From Sympetrum striolatum (taxonomy: Eukaryota > Arthropoda > Insecta > Odonata > Libellulidae), in the NCBI GenBank assembly GCA_947579665.1, contig OX388343.1, positions 102,553,657 to 102,617,656 of the forward strand: 64,000 bases of DNA, read 5' to 3'. The translations under genes and the position numbers were made by a program. The stretch's first letter is position 1. Each line of letters starts with the position of its first letter. The notes below the pieces were generated by a model. That model was not told the origin of the DNA, did no database searches, and was given only the letters and a program-made list of their open reading frames with translations. This document shows, in pieces, positions 21,179 to 34,328 of this stretch.

Positions 21179-23928
21179 GCCACTACCGCTAAATAAAGAC
21201 AACTCTTAACAATTGGTACGGGATTTTATGGCGTCTGTAGCAAACGAGTTTTGCTTGCATCAAAGTTAATTTTTACGTACGATTTCTAAAAAGAAGATTC
21301 TTAGGAGATAAATTTCAAATCTCACAGTGGAATTAGACGTGATGTTTTAAATCGTGGTGGTTTATGTAAGCATTAAAAGTAGTAAGTTTTAAAATATGAG
21401 AGGAATGTGATAATATATGCCAAAATTTCTTTTAATGTATAATAGATTTCTTCAGAAAAATATACGCGGAGCATCGTAAGCATTTGTAAATGAATCATGA
21501 TTATTCCAGCAGAGTTCCATTAAGCAATTGATGTTATAAAAGTAGAGTATATGAGTAAATATTGCATCGAACATTTCTTAAATTTATAATCGATATTCAT
21601 TTTTACCAAATTATGAAGAAACACAATCTGCAAATTAAAACTTCTAAATTATATTGGTAATAATGGAGGGAAATTAGTTATGATACTTTATAGAATGTCA
21701 ATATCAGTATCAAGAAGTTTTGTTGCTGACACTGGTTTGCAAATATGTAAACATTCGATGATTTTCATATAAAAAGAAAGTGTTTCATTTTTCCTTCCTC
21801 TTTCTTATCTGCTGAGCATTCACGAGTCCCAAAGTTATAGAAGATGTTTCTTTTTCAAGCATCTCTTCTAATGCATGTAGCTTGTAGAGAGCTATGCACT
21901 TCATAAGCGGGTTCTTTTTTGCTTATGATTGGTGCGGCATAGTGTTTAAATGTTGAGAGAGTGACGTTGAGACTCTCACGTTCGAAATGCTTTGAATTTA
22001 TTACGAGCTGATTAGATTGATTAGTGAAGCCATTCTTGAGACTGTGCTTCGTGTAAGTGTGAGCAATTAGGTAAACCTTCGGTTCTTTGTATTTGAGGAC
22101 CGCCGATTTCTCACGCTATGTCCCTCGATGAGGGAATAGATCTCCAAATCTCGAATGGTTGACGCTAGTCTGTTACTTGAAGAGATTCCTGCAATCTCGA
22201 CAGCCTAACATCGATTACGTTCATGCAAAGACCGCGGGAAAGATTGGCATGAATTTGAAATTAAGCCTCAGCGGCAACGAAAGGAAAACACGATTTTATT
22301 TCTTAACAGAGGCATTTCATAAGGGGATAATTTACCTGGATCACTCTTAAGCCACTAGCCTAAATATGCAAAATCTTTTAAAGAGAAATGTTTTAATGTA
22401 TTGTTATGTATTGTAGAATGTACGGCAAAATGTTAGTAATGGAAAATCTCTGGAAGAAGTAAGGGATTGCTTGGTGGGGTGATGTACGGTGGGGTTTTAC
22501 CTCGGGACCGCTACGGTAGCCGAGAAGGCCTGTCATGAACCCCGAAAAATCGAGAAATATCAATTTATATTTAATATGTTTGTATTCAGATAAACCACTA
22601 TCACATTATGTATGTATTTATGTGTAATATGTGTGAAAAGATTTATTTTTTTATTTAGTAAAACAAGATTTATATATGTTTCACTGATAATTCGTATATT
22701 TATGTATGTAGAAAGATTGCGACCTGGCTTAAGCTACGCTTGTAGTTTATCACATAATAATAGTAATGATATGCCTCTGTTTCAAAATGTGTAATACCCC
22801 TAAAAAAAACATAAAACAATTTACTATTACCGTTACCGAAAAAAAGACAGGAGTTTAAAAGTCTGATGTTTACGTATTTAAGTGGACTCAATATCGTTGT
22901 GTTTTGTATTACTCTCCTCACTCACCAAATCCGTTCCTAATGACTTTATCCTCTCCTCACGTACATACCTTCTCATTTAATCATAAACATTTACATTACT
23001 GTCGCTATTATTTTCACGTGTGTTGTATTAATATTTTGTCTCATGAAACACGTGTTTGTGTTTTTTATGTTATGTTATGAAAGGTTTTGGAGTATATTCT
23101 CACTGAATTGCAACTAATTTTAAATGAATTCACCGATTTAGTATTGCATGCGAAATTTATTAACCAATAACTATGAGCGAGGAATATTTGTGTAATTATA
23201 ATTAAAGGTGATAAAATAACAGGCTTTATTTGCTGATCCGCTTTATTCCTATTAATGTAAAACTAGAAGGTATTTCAAATACTGTTGTTATGAGAATCGA
23301 CCACATTTTTAGATAATGGAGTATAAATTTCCCTGGAAATTTATCGGATACCAATCAGACCCTATAATGAGTATTGTCTCAACGTTCATGTTACATAACC
23401 AATATTTTACATTTAATATACCTTAAAGGCAAGCGTTTATACATAGAGGAATCTCATATATGCGGTGATGGATTGTTATTTCTTAATAACTTTAATTACG
23501 TTTGTCAGGAGTTACTAGTGGTGTTATCGTAGAATGAGGGAGGTCGAAGGAAATTCACTCGTTGGTTAAGTCCATCACTTCTCTTTAAAAATTCAGTGAA
23601 TTGGGTTCATATGGAGAAATAAGAGCATAATTCTCTACATAAATTTGTAATACTGTAAAAAATAAGTATCTTGGGAAAAATCGGTGTTATTGCATTGTTT
23701 TTGATGATAGGATGAATTCGTTTTGTAATAGCGTACAGATGAGTTACTATAGCAATGGTGAATCCTCACAATGACGTCACCAAAAAGATAGTATTCCATA
23801 TATAATGAGTAAATCGATCAAATGAAAATCAATTAGAAGTACGAAGTTAAGTTTTGAAATTAATTTTTAATATTGTTTTGAACTTTAACGACACTGTTTC
23901 AGATAAAGGTCTTTATTAGGGAAAATGC
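21179..23928. other. Unit A right part, no gene recognised
   Basis: Conserved with B and E. It contains the GC-rich core at 22461-22579. No supported coding frame. Confidence 0.5.
22461..22579. other. Invariant GC-rich core with stem-loop (A)
   Basis: 119 bp that appear identical in A, B (35618-35736) and E (58091-58209, inverted), while flanks of E differ from A by roughly 7-9%. It holds the nested hairpin CTCGG-g-ACCG-cta-CGGT-ag-CCGAG (22501-22524), and GGGGTT (22491) can pair with AACCCC (22538) around it. It may be a structured RNA, a protein-binding element or a conserved transposon part. Confidence 0.45.
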
Positions 23929-26358
23929 GAATGGATGATTGAAAATTAGTCGAAAACACATGTCACATTTGTTTCAATTGACGAAGCGGTAGAAAACGAA
24001 GGAGAGATGAAACAGATTATTGCAAAAATAAAATTGAATGAATTATGACATCAGCCTTCGCGCCTTGCAATCATCCAGAGTGTGGGCTATTCTTTAAACA
24101 TCACGTTTAATAACACGATTATGCACTCAGTGAAGAAGGCGTCAGGACTCGAGATGTTTAGACTGCAGCGACCCTTCTCCTTCCACTCAATTGTGCGAAG
24201 AATAACCTCTAAGATGATCCCTCTCCAAGTCCTTCGTTCTTCGTTTGCTTCTGTGTTGTGTGGGCTTTTGATATCGTGCATATTCCTGACCTAATCGAAA
24301 CTCAGATGGGCAGCGAACGATTGCTTAATCATCTGGTGAGACTTCCAGAAGGGTCAGCTCCTTCTTAGATATCTTCACCATTACTCCGCTCACTTCTCTC
24401 ACTATCTTAATCAAATTTCTTTTCTTGACCATGCGCCTATCTCTCCCATTCCTGCTGACAGAGGATGCAGTCTCAAATCGCTGAGCCCCCGTCCCTCAGT
24501 ATCGAGATCACGCAGGGCGTTTTACTCTGTGTGGGGTCCTTCGTTTTCAGTAGTCAGCATTTGCAAGGTAGAATTAAATTTAATAAATAGGTACCAGGGT
24601 CGAATATGGGTATTGATGCATCAAATGACTAAGAAGTAAGAGTTTAGCACAAAATATCATGCCAGTAGTACTAGTTCGGAAACTTATGGAGATATATTTA
24701 TAATGGATCGCATTAAGGTAATTATCTGAGTATTTCCATGATAATCCTGTCACCATTTCAATGTTTTTTTTCCAAAAGTATTTGGAGGTTCTCTCACAAA
24801 TCATGAAAAGGACCCAGTCTCTTTTGCGATCGATTCCTCTTCTTTAAAATTCGATAAAAATATTCGGTACCATTACAACCCTGCGTATCTTGTGAAATGG
24901 CGGATATTGTTAACGGTGACTCTTTATTATACACTATATATACTCAGCGATTTTAGCATCACTTACACGAAGTATGTGAAACGTTTTGATCCGAAATCTT
25001 TTATTTAATAGTTAATTTCAATCCATTGTCTTGAGGGCATTTAAAAATCTATTTAATGCTTGAGATATTATTTATTATTGAAAGGAATGTAATGAAAAAT
25101 TCAATGCAATACGCTCATTTTGCGGATAAATAATTTCATTGAACATCGTTCTTGCTTTATGTATTCATTTACTATACGATGTCAGATTTATTTACTCTTG
25201 AACGGCAATAGTTTCTCTAACAGTCCATGGGATACATTTTGTCAATTTTAAATGTTATGCACTTTCAAAAGTCAAATATTTGCTTCGGAAAGCAAATTAA
25301 TGTACTTCTGAATGCAACGGTGCGTCCGTCACATATCCCTGAAAAACGAAAGAATGTATTGAACCACGCGTGAAATTATTTATTGCGTGGAGATATTTCT
25401 GAGAGGCATCGAAACAACATTGCAAAGAGGCTATCGCGACAAGGTATTGCTAATTTTAGGTTGCTCATACCGCGTTCTTATTTCAGAAGCCAATAGGATA
25501 GAATAGGTTGGGATAGTGGAGTTATCGAACCTCATTTCATTCGCCGCTGGAGAATCGCGGGATTTAGTAGGTAGGTTTTTAAAATATACGCTAACCTCCA
25601 CCAGATAGTTTGATCGTATATCGAGTATACAAATAGTAAATATTCGTCTATATACTGTGTGGGTATTTTGTCACTAGCCAGCCTTTTTTCTAAATTCTAT
25701 GTTCGGAGATAAAAATCACCATGCGTCATTTTGGTAATTTAATCAGCAGAGTTTAAGTTATTTAAAGAAAAAAGCATTACGCTATGAAATTTTAAAAACA
25801 CTTATATTTTTGTTGCTATTTAATAACAATAACTTTCAAGTATCTAAGTAAAATCTTAATTTAAAATTCAAAATTTAAAAGGGAGAAACAGCTCTGTAGA
25901 CTCGATAAGTTGTCGGTTAACTACACTCAAGAGAGAGAAATGAGTGTCTAAGGCGATAACGGTCATCTATATTATGATAATGATTTCTTTCGAACTCAGT
26001 CATTTAATTAAATCAGACATATGTAAAAACTATCCCTGAATAATTAAAGAATTTTCCTCCGCTGTTCTGTGTCTTTCCCCTATTCTCCGCCTCTGCTGTC
26101 AAGGATTTGCCTCACTCCCAAAAGCCACAGCCACACGGATTCAACCACTCCACTTGAAAGTAGAGATGGGATCCTCAAAGAAAAAGAAAGGTTTTTCAAC
26201 GTTTGAATATAAAGTTTTTTCTTTTGTCGTGAAAATAACGTGGATAAAAACGTTTTTTTTCGTCAATTTTGAGGTGGTGTTCTTCGTGGTTTATCCGATA
26301 AATTTACTATCCTGATTAGTAAATTTGGCAGTTAACCTGATTTAATAGCTTGTAAAGA

Positions 26359-26955
26359 ATGTACTTTTCTAGTTTTGAAAACGATTTTATAAGAAGCACA
26401 AGCGTATATATGATTGCAAGACTGGTGCATTGTATTTTATCAATCTTTTCAGGCGGAACTTTGTGGAAGTTTTTCTTCATGATAAAATTAAAACGAGTTA
26501 ATAGATTTGTTAAAGCAATCTATGATAAACTGAAGCAAATTTCGAAAATTGGCCCCATATTTGTGACTATGTTACCCCCCCCCTACACTTGTGACCGCTA
26601 AGTTTCATTTTGGTGAACAGAAGATAGTGTACATAGTTGTTTCTTGACACCTCGTCTTCACGTGTTGGAATTCATCAAATTCAGTGTTCCATTTCAAGTT
26701 CTGAGTGGAAGACGTATCCTTTTTGGATTATTTGGGCGTGTGTATCATATTTCGGACTTGGTTTTCAGATGTTCAAAAGAACAAAAAAATTTTGATCGCT
26801 ATTAAAATCCCTGCTGAATCTCGATAATGATTTACAGCTATTGCTCTGGAATCATTAATTACTAACAAAAGTGTGCAGCAAAAGATAGCGTCTGATGCGA
26901 ATCCTAAGAATCGGTCACGACAAAATAAAACATATACTGTCAAAATATAATTGGA
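26359..26955 (+). pseudogene. hAT transposase remnant, central part (unit B)
   Basis: Same block as 13974-14556 of unit A, with frameshifts. It is truncated by the internal deletion that joins GGATTTTTT to the start of the hairpin-end element. Confidence 0.55.
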
Positions 26956-27984
26956 TTTTTTTACTTTCTCCATAATCGAAGTATAGAGAAAGTATTGTTT
27001 TCATGAAAAAATTCGACTTCGAGATTTCAACGGAAATACATGTTTTGGGGTCCCTAGAACACGTTTTAACCATTTTCGTAATGATGTCGGTGTGTATGTG
27101 TGATTGCGTGCGTGATAGTGGGCGCTCTAACGTGAAAACTACTGGTCGAATCAATACCAAGCTTCATGTATAGTACTGTGGTGTGTGCTGTCAGAGTTGA
27201 TTAGTTTTTGGAGTAAATCGGTTCACCGGAAGTCGAGCTTCATTCATCAAAGCTTATTCCCGGTTTTCAATATATATCCATAAATATGATATATACGTGA
27301 ATTGTATTACTTATAAAAGTTTTAGATAATGTATTTTGCTATAACTTTTGTATTTAACATATTTTTTTATCACCGGTTGATTAGGAGGTATTCGTGAAAT
27401 ACCGATAAACCTGAAGTAGCTATTATGTACTTTGTGGACGCACTAACATGCAAACTATTCACTGTATCAACACCAAATTTCATATATAGTACTTTGGTCG
27501 GTGTCCTTAGAGTTGATTAGTTTTTGGAGTAAATCAGTTTACCGAAACTCGAGCTTCATTCTTCATAGCTCAATTCCGGTTTTCAAAATATCTCCATAAG
27601 TATGATATTTTTTAGTATACTATTATTTATGAACGTTTTAGAAAATAAATTTCTTATAACTTGTGTATGAAACATATTTCTGTATCACTGATTATTTAGG
27701 AGTTATTTATGAAATACTGATAAACCGGAAGTTGCTGATTATGTACTTTGTGGGCGCTCTGGGCTCTATGGGCGAAAGGCCAATTTCTTCGTTTTTCATC
27801 GATCATGTCCCGAAAAACATTATTTATAATGTTTGTGACGTCAAAGATAATAATATATATATTAATCACTCATCTTCCAAGTTTAGATGGAATATAGATT
27901 TCGAAATTACTGTCGTAGATAAATCTACTTAAAATACATCTTATATATGGAGAAAGACATGTGCTGGCCACATCAGATTTTTTT
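26955..27984 (+). mobile_element. Hairpin-end element, full copy (unit B)
   Basis: From TTTTTTACTTTCTCCATAAT to GGCCACATCAGATTTTTTT, about 1.03 kb. It contains two copies of a unit of about 313 bp (GTTGATTAGTTTTTGGAGTA at about 27198 and 27511). It sits inside the hAT transposase remnant. No target duplication is visible. Confidence 0.65.
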
Positions 27985-28200
27985 GGTAGTAATATGCTAA
28001 CAAACAAAAGTCTAACGAGTTTCCGTAAAGATTTTTTCACTTCAACCCACATCCTCGGTAACAGAAAGAAGTTTTAGCACGCACGGAAATATTCGTAGCC
28101 TAAGAAGAAACCACAGTACCATTAAAAAGAGTTTTGAAACTTATTTTTATAAGCAAGCACAACTCGAAATTACTAGAAACCGAAAGAGCTAAAATTTCAA
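27985..28200 (+). pseudogene. hAT transposase C-terminal dimerisation region (unit B)
   Basis: Pieces equivalent to PPTSSVTERSFSTHGNI and IKKSFETYFYKQAQLEI in unit D. The TERSFST motif is the hallmark of the hAT C-terminal dimerisation domain. The frame is broken. Confidence 0.65.
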
Positions 28201-29381
28201 GAGATACTATCTCGGAAACTGGATGGAGAGGAAGTTGTGACACTTGCGAGTGTAGTTGAGAACATTTCTTCACTCATTTTCAGCGAGGAATCAGATCTAG
28301 ATGGCGTTGTGTCAAGGTTTAAATTATCTATTGAACAATCATTTAGCACAGTTCTTATTTTTACGAAGAGTTTCAAAGGAATCAATATTAACAGTGAAGA
28401 ATGAAGAAGTGACCGTTTTCTTCCGTAAGGCCATAATTCATCTAATAATGGAAAAATTTATAAGGGTCCTGGAATCATTGTAAAGAAAGAATCTGTCTTA
28501 GTATGAACGAATAATTTCAATGGAATCAATAATAACGGAGAAAATTGAAAAAGTATCGGTTTTCTATCTTTTAGCCATTTATGACCTAAAAATTGGTAAA
28601 TGTCTATCAATCTTGAATTTATTCTAAAGAAAAACAGGTACATTTCTTAATATGAAAGACTGGTTTACTTTAGATTCAATGTTCAACCAGAAATATTAAG
28701 AAGTTTCTATTTTCTTCTTTTGATTACATAAATATATTAGATTAGACAAATGATTTAACATTAAAATTACTTATTAAGCGGTTGAAAATCAGGACTGCAA
28801 AGAATACTTTTCTATGATTATTGAGTACTAAGAATTTCTTAAATTCAGGATTTATTGAATTGTGACATTAGTGCGTCTTACATGTTTTGCACGATGACTT
28901 CACCAAATCCAGTTAAATATAATACCAATTGTAGCAATCGACTTACCAGTAGTTGATTATGCGAATATAATCTAGACATTTCACAGTAAGGTAATTCTTC
29001 TAGCAATTAAAGAAGAAAAGGATTCAATTCTTTGTAGGTTTGCTAATTGTCAGCTTGCAGTTTCAAGGAGTCAAGTTGAATGTGCAGTAGAAATCAAGCA
29101 CTACTAAGAAACATTTAATGGTGTAGCCAATCTTTTTGGAAAAGAGATTTCTTTTCTAAAATCTTATCCAAAATTTTGAATATCGAGATCGATTTGTTCT
29201 CAGGTAACAAGAATATACTTAACCTTGCTATAATATTATAGTGGAAAGAAATGCTAGAAGAGAAATTGACAAAGGTATTAAATAAAAGTTCCAAGTATTT
29301 TTTATATTTTTTATATTTTTATTTTATAATTTTTGCATAATTTTTTTATCCACTGAGCATCACGCATTCATGATTGATGAT
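28201..29381. other. Unit B, downstream of the Asn-rich gene
   Basis: Non-coding. 28310-28540 matches 11310-11560; a deletion relative to unit D joins the sequence near 28310. Confidence 0.5.
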
Positions 29382-32300
29382 TTATTTTCTTGCACCCTGG
29401 AATAGCGGGTTGTTCGGATTCTTTTGGTTTGCATGATTGTCCTTCTGCATTTGATAATGAGGATTGTTCGGATTCTGACAGTTAGACTGGTTGTCGTTGT
29501 CCGCTGTGTTGGAGAGATAAGAGCATGTATGAATTAATGATAGACTGATTAGATGAATGACATTTGATTTTTCCGCTTTTTATAGGCTTCTTTAATATAA
29601 ACCAATGTAAACCTCAGTATGAGAGATTCCGAAGAACCTCTTCCATACATTACTTCAACTATTCCTTCCATCGATTCTCTCAACGAAATTTTAAAAACTG
29701 AATAAAAAATAGAAATTTAACGCCGAGTTTTAGGACACTTTTTATCAAAATATAAATACATCCACTCGAAAATCTCGGTTCTTCTTCAAGCCCATATCGC
29801 AATACGAAGGATATCAAGCTATCAGAATTATTAAGTCCAAAGGGGAAGGAGCGGACGAAATTCCAATTTAAAGCATAAAAGAAAAAACCCTTTTTAACAA
29901 CGTTAACTAACATCCGCAATCATCCACTCTTTTGTGGATAGTTTCCTAGAACATGGAAGAGCGCGCTAGCATTCCTAAAAAGTCCAAATTATATTAAATC
30001 TCCTACCGTCCAATCAGCTTTCTGTATTACGTAAAGTCCTTGGAAAACTAGTTCACGGTCAGGTAACCGAATATCTCAGAAAAATTCTATTACTATCCAC
30101 TTACATGTTTTGGGATTCGATTGGATCTGATGTCCCTCTGGTTCTGGTTATGCCAGTTATTAGGGTAATAAATATTACTCTTGCTGTCGTTATACGCTGT
30201 GCGAGAATAAAGTGAATATATGAAATAATGAAACATTTACTATTTGTTAACATTTACATTTTATACTTAACATAGTTTTTTTTTTTATTTAGAAGTTTGA
30301 AAAGAATTCTTATAAATAAGAAAAGATATATTAAACCCCGGAATTTTATAAAATTCCGAAAGGAAAGTCAGGAAATTAATTGTCTGTGGAAAATGCCTCA
30401 TCTCGAATCTGCATTGTGATAGTATCATTCAATAGAAATTACGCAAGAAAACCTATATTGAAGCACTTACTATTTCCAGTCAATTAGCAAAAGTGTTAAA
30501 AACATAGCAAAATAAAAATTTCCATTTCCACAAATCTTTGTTGTATCGGAATAAGCTAATTTTTACTTAGTCACTTATTTTAAATCTTCAGCCTATAATT
30601 AAAATTGCTTACGAGTGACACTCAATTGATTCAATATAATTTTGAAAATTCTACGTGAGCCAATTGCAGAAAAAACACCATGATTAGCATGAAATCAGAT
30701 AAACCTTGGAAGATTTTAATAATTAAGAATATATTTTATTGATTAAGTAATTAGAGCGACGAAAAGTAAAATCTGTGAAGAAAATATTCTACCGTGAAAG
30801 AGTGAGCACTGTTATAGAACTGACGTGTCCTTAGTGATCCAGAATCAATATCAAAAGAGCTATTATGGAAAGAAAACATTGTATTCTATTCTTCATTGCA
30901 TACATTATTGTATTCCTTCAAACATGATCAATGCGATAAACGCACGTAAACTCTCATCAAACTCTTAAAACTTGAAGATAGGTTAACGATAAAGAGTAAA
31001 AGTAGTATCCCGATAAAAACATACAAAAATGACACTTTGTTGTGTGTAAAAATGACACTTTGCTGTGTTTAAAAATATGTTGCATCAGGTCAATGTTCAG
31101 CCGCTCCTATCAGCGCGGTTAGTGCATTTCGAGAATAACGAACGCTTGGGGAGACCGTGGTAACGGTGCCACTAGATTGGAATTAAATACAGATGCCAAA
31201 TTTATTATATGGCTAATGGAAACGCCGAATAGTACATTTCACTTGAAATCCGAATAATCTTACTGATACTGTACCTATTGATAAAATACTTTGAAAAAAG
31301 TTTTAACGAAACACTACTCAGTGACATATTATAATATTATTTCAGCATGAAATAAAATATGCTATGTCTTTAGCTACGCTAGGGGATGTGCCGCCACTGC
31401 GGCACCCAGATGGATAATATCGTGGCTTGCATCGTCCTTGAGCAGGTGGTCAGGTGAAACAATTTATTAAGAAGAATGAAAATGTAGCTCAAGTACTAGA
31501 CAACAGGTTGACGTATTTTTTTCGAGTATAAGACAAGTGTCTCGTGCTCGAACAGCTTCTAGCGACCGAGAATCTAATCCCAGTATTGCCTGTTAGGTTA
31601 TAGCACTGGTTGGGCGACATTTCAACCGAGCATTTACGATTTAAGAGGGGTGGCAGAATACCCCAAGTGACCACCCTGGTGTCTCTACTCTCGAGAGAAA
31701 ATTCGTTTTTTCTTATGTCACTTATAATCTTAAGTTCACTTGCTATTTTATCATAAACCTAACCAATGGAAGTTTGATTGAATACAATCCTATTTCGGCT
31801 CCAATTGAATGTAAGGACAAGCGGACACTCAAATAATACACTAGGAAGGTGAACACGGAAATAAGACACAATGCACGCCATTGCCACACGCTACCACGTC
31901 TACTCACGCCCTGAACGAAAGTATACACCCAAAAATCCCAAAAAAATAACTTCAATATGCTACCCTTAATAGTTGTCAAGAAATAACCAACAATATGACA
32001 GCTCCACCATTCAATATGGCAGTTTCATCGTTATATTACAAACATTTACTGTCGAAAGTAATTTCAAAAGCTGAAAGAATATGATATCTAATGTATTAAT
32101 GAACAGAATGTTGAATTCAAAATCATGATTAAAATTCACAATTCTCTTGAATTACAGAAACAGATGTTCCACAGTAAATGGAAAGTATCCAACTTGTTTT
32201 CGAAATGGAAATTCTTGGTTCCTCAGCGACTGTATTTAAAATTAAACTTAACATAAATCAAACTTATTGGCTTCACACTATACCGAACATTTTTCAGGCA

Positions 32301-32844
32301 CTTTCTAACAACTACGCTTTGACTGATATGTAGCAAGATAGCGCCAGATTCATACCATAGTCAATACACTAATCAATGCGTTGAAAAACACCCTTCATAA
32401 CGATGTGCGAACTTTAGGTATATCAGAATTGGTACCACAAAGTTGTCATCGTTTTCGCTTTTTACCCCTAACCATGCTTTCTCAACCCTTTAAGCCAAAG
32501 AGATCGGTTTTGGAAAGAAGAAACAAATATCAATGACTACCCGAATTTTTGCATAATGCATTTGCACAAAACTAATAAGGTGAATTACAATGAAAGAATT
32601 AAATTAATTGTGTTATAGAAAAAGTAATCTATGCAAAAAACTGTTTCAGCGAATGTTAGTAAATGCCGCAGTTTCCAAATATATTTTAGAATGGATCTAT
32701 ACTATTCATGAATTCACTACGCCTACCGTTGCTTCAACACTCTCCGAACAGCAATGCTTCACTACCACATCAATTATATTTGAACACTTGATATTTAAAA
32801 AAATATAACTAACCTTTCTTTTGTTGTTCAGTGCGGCGGTCCAT
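29382..32844 (-). CDS. Small Asn/Gln-rich protein gene, copy B (two coding exons)
   Basis: Minus strand, join 32844-32814 and 29503-29382, 50 residues, same structure as copy A. The terminal exon appears identical to A at all 122 bases although flanking intron sequence has substitutions and indels. Intron 3310 bp, donor GTTAGT, acceptor CCAACACAG, phase 1. Start context AACATGG. TATA and CCAAT boxes lie upstream at 33005 and 33056. Identical exons between diverged introns suggest either constraint or a short conversion tract. Function unknown. Confidence 0.6.
30093..30196 (-). pseudogene. Second, diverged terminal exon of the Asn-rich gene (B)
   Basis: Same position, phase and stop as in A. 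Here the motif reads SNIYYPNNWHNQNQRD, so PNN survives where A has TNN; B is closer to the presumed ancestor. Confidence 0.5.
30197..32813. other. Long intron of Asn-rich gene (B)
   Basis: No supported exon. Minus-strand frames at 31489-31674 and 31743-31979 are counterparts of the rejected frames in A. Around 31025-31075 a short word (AAAATGACACTTTG) is locally duplicated, unlike A. Confidence 0.5.
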
Positions 32845-33004
32845 GTTACCTTCAAATTCTTTACTGAAATTAAAAGAATAGTGTTACTACACAAATAATG
32901 CCAACCGGAAGTAGTATCTGAATACGGAAAAAAATGTGAAGAAGAATTTTGGTGCCTACCAGAAGCAAGTAAATCACCTACGGCTGGAGAGATCATATCC
33001 GTCT

Positions 33005-33012
33005 CTTATATA
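33005..33012 (-). promoter_or_regulatory. TATA box of Asn-rich gene (B)
   Basis: TATATAAG on the minus strand. Between it and the ATG, copy B has about 20 bases (about 32977-32996) that A lacks, right at the expected transcription start. Confidence 0.55.
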
Positions 33013-33055
33013 GCAGTCCTCCCCCTTTTATTTTTTCAGTCGGTGATAGCATCGA

Positions 33056-33063
33056 CCAATCAG
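33056..33063 (-). promoter_or_regulatory. CCAAT (NF-Y) box of Asn-rich gene (B)
   Basis: The minus strand reads CTGATTGGTCG; same spacing to the TATA box as in A. Confidence 0.5.
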
Positions 33064-33791
33064 AGACGACAGGAGAAACGCCCCTTATGCCCAATAGAAG
33101 AAGGGATGAGGGACTCCTCCAAGAACACAATTTTTGGCAACTATCGCATTTTTAAATACATAGACTCCTGGTTTCTACGAACGTACTCCAAGCGTAGATA
33201 TGGATGTTATATAAAATTAAGAAAAATTCTGTTTTTCTTTCGCAATATCTTATTTTAAAGCATAGGCTGAGAAACAAATATACGGAGAAGAACAATATAG
33301 TCCAGGAAATCAAGAAATCGAAGCTTTTGTCGATGCGTTGATTCGTCTCAAACCATAAAACTCGATGTTAAGAAACGTCGCTCCTTCGGTTTGAATAGTT
33401 AAAAGCAGGGAAAATATTAGAAAACGGATTTTCGAGAGTGAACATGTAACTGCGCATGTATAAGCATACAAATAATTGACCTAAACATGTTTGCATAAAA
33501 ATTAAATTTGAACTGATATTATGAGAATATTTATCTTAATAAATACAATATAGTTTCGTAAATCTATTCTATATATTATTTTAATACCAATTCGTATATT
33601 AGAGCGGATTTCGATCTCCCTTCTTTATTAGATGGCTAAAAATGTAATCTACATACATAAATGTTACTGTTTGATAATTTACTGGTCGATATATTTATGC
33701 AGTTTAATATGTATCTAAATATCTTTTGAACTCACCCTTTTCCTTAGCTATTGAAAAGACTGTAATAGTTGTATCTGGTGCATTTTCGAAG

Positions 33792-34328
33792 CGTACACAA
33801 ATTGCGTAACATAAAATTTTACCATTTTCGACCCCCTTCAACCCACCATATAACAGGACCGTAACGCCATGCAAGACCACCCACTCCGTTACGTAGCGAG
33901 TACTGTGTAAAAAGCTTTGTGCTTATATTCAGTAAAGATAGATCTTCAGTTACCAATAATGATTCAATTTATAATAAATAATTTCCATTTTAAAGGCCTT
34001 TCATACTTTTCGCCTAGATTCGATGCCATGACCCGTTGATAATTAGCATCGCACAAAACACACACAGGGGAATTGCCGTGCAGCCTACCACACTCCAATC
34101 GCACTCTGACTACTTCCACACTCGGGCTCGCTCGGATCAGAACTGCCAATTTTCTCAGGTAAATTGCGCGACAGTTTTATATTCAACCTTAAACATGAAT
34201 AATATTTATATTTTATGCCGTTCTGAAACCGTGACATAATGCACACCTTGACCCCCTCCCCCACGTACCACGACCGTAACGCCTTGCAGGACCCCCCTCC
34301 TCAAATAGCATTGCGTAATTTGTGTACG
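33792..34328 (-). mobile_element. 541-bp TIR element, copy B
   Basis: Same TIRs and subterminal direct repeats as 20638-21178, inherited through the tandem duplication. Its internal frame is at 33964-34149 on the minus strand. Confidence 0.65.

Larger units (their letters stand above)
11566..23928 (+). repeat. Array unit A (about 12.4 kb)
   Basis: First full copy of a large tandemly repeated segment. Its start (GAATGGATGATTGAAAAT) recurs at 23929 and 37075. It contains, left to right: a decayed hAT transposase (13974-14965), a truncated hairpin-end element, the minus-strand Asn-rich gene, a 541-bp TIR element and a conserved GC-rich core. By eye it matches unit B over nearly its whole length with scattered substitutions and indels. 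Confidence 0.9.
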
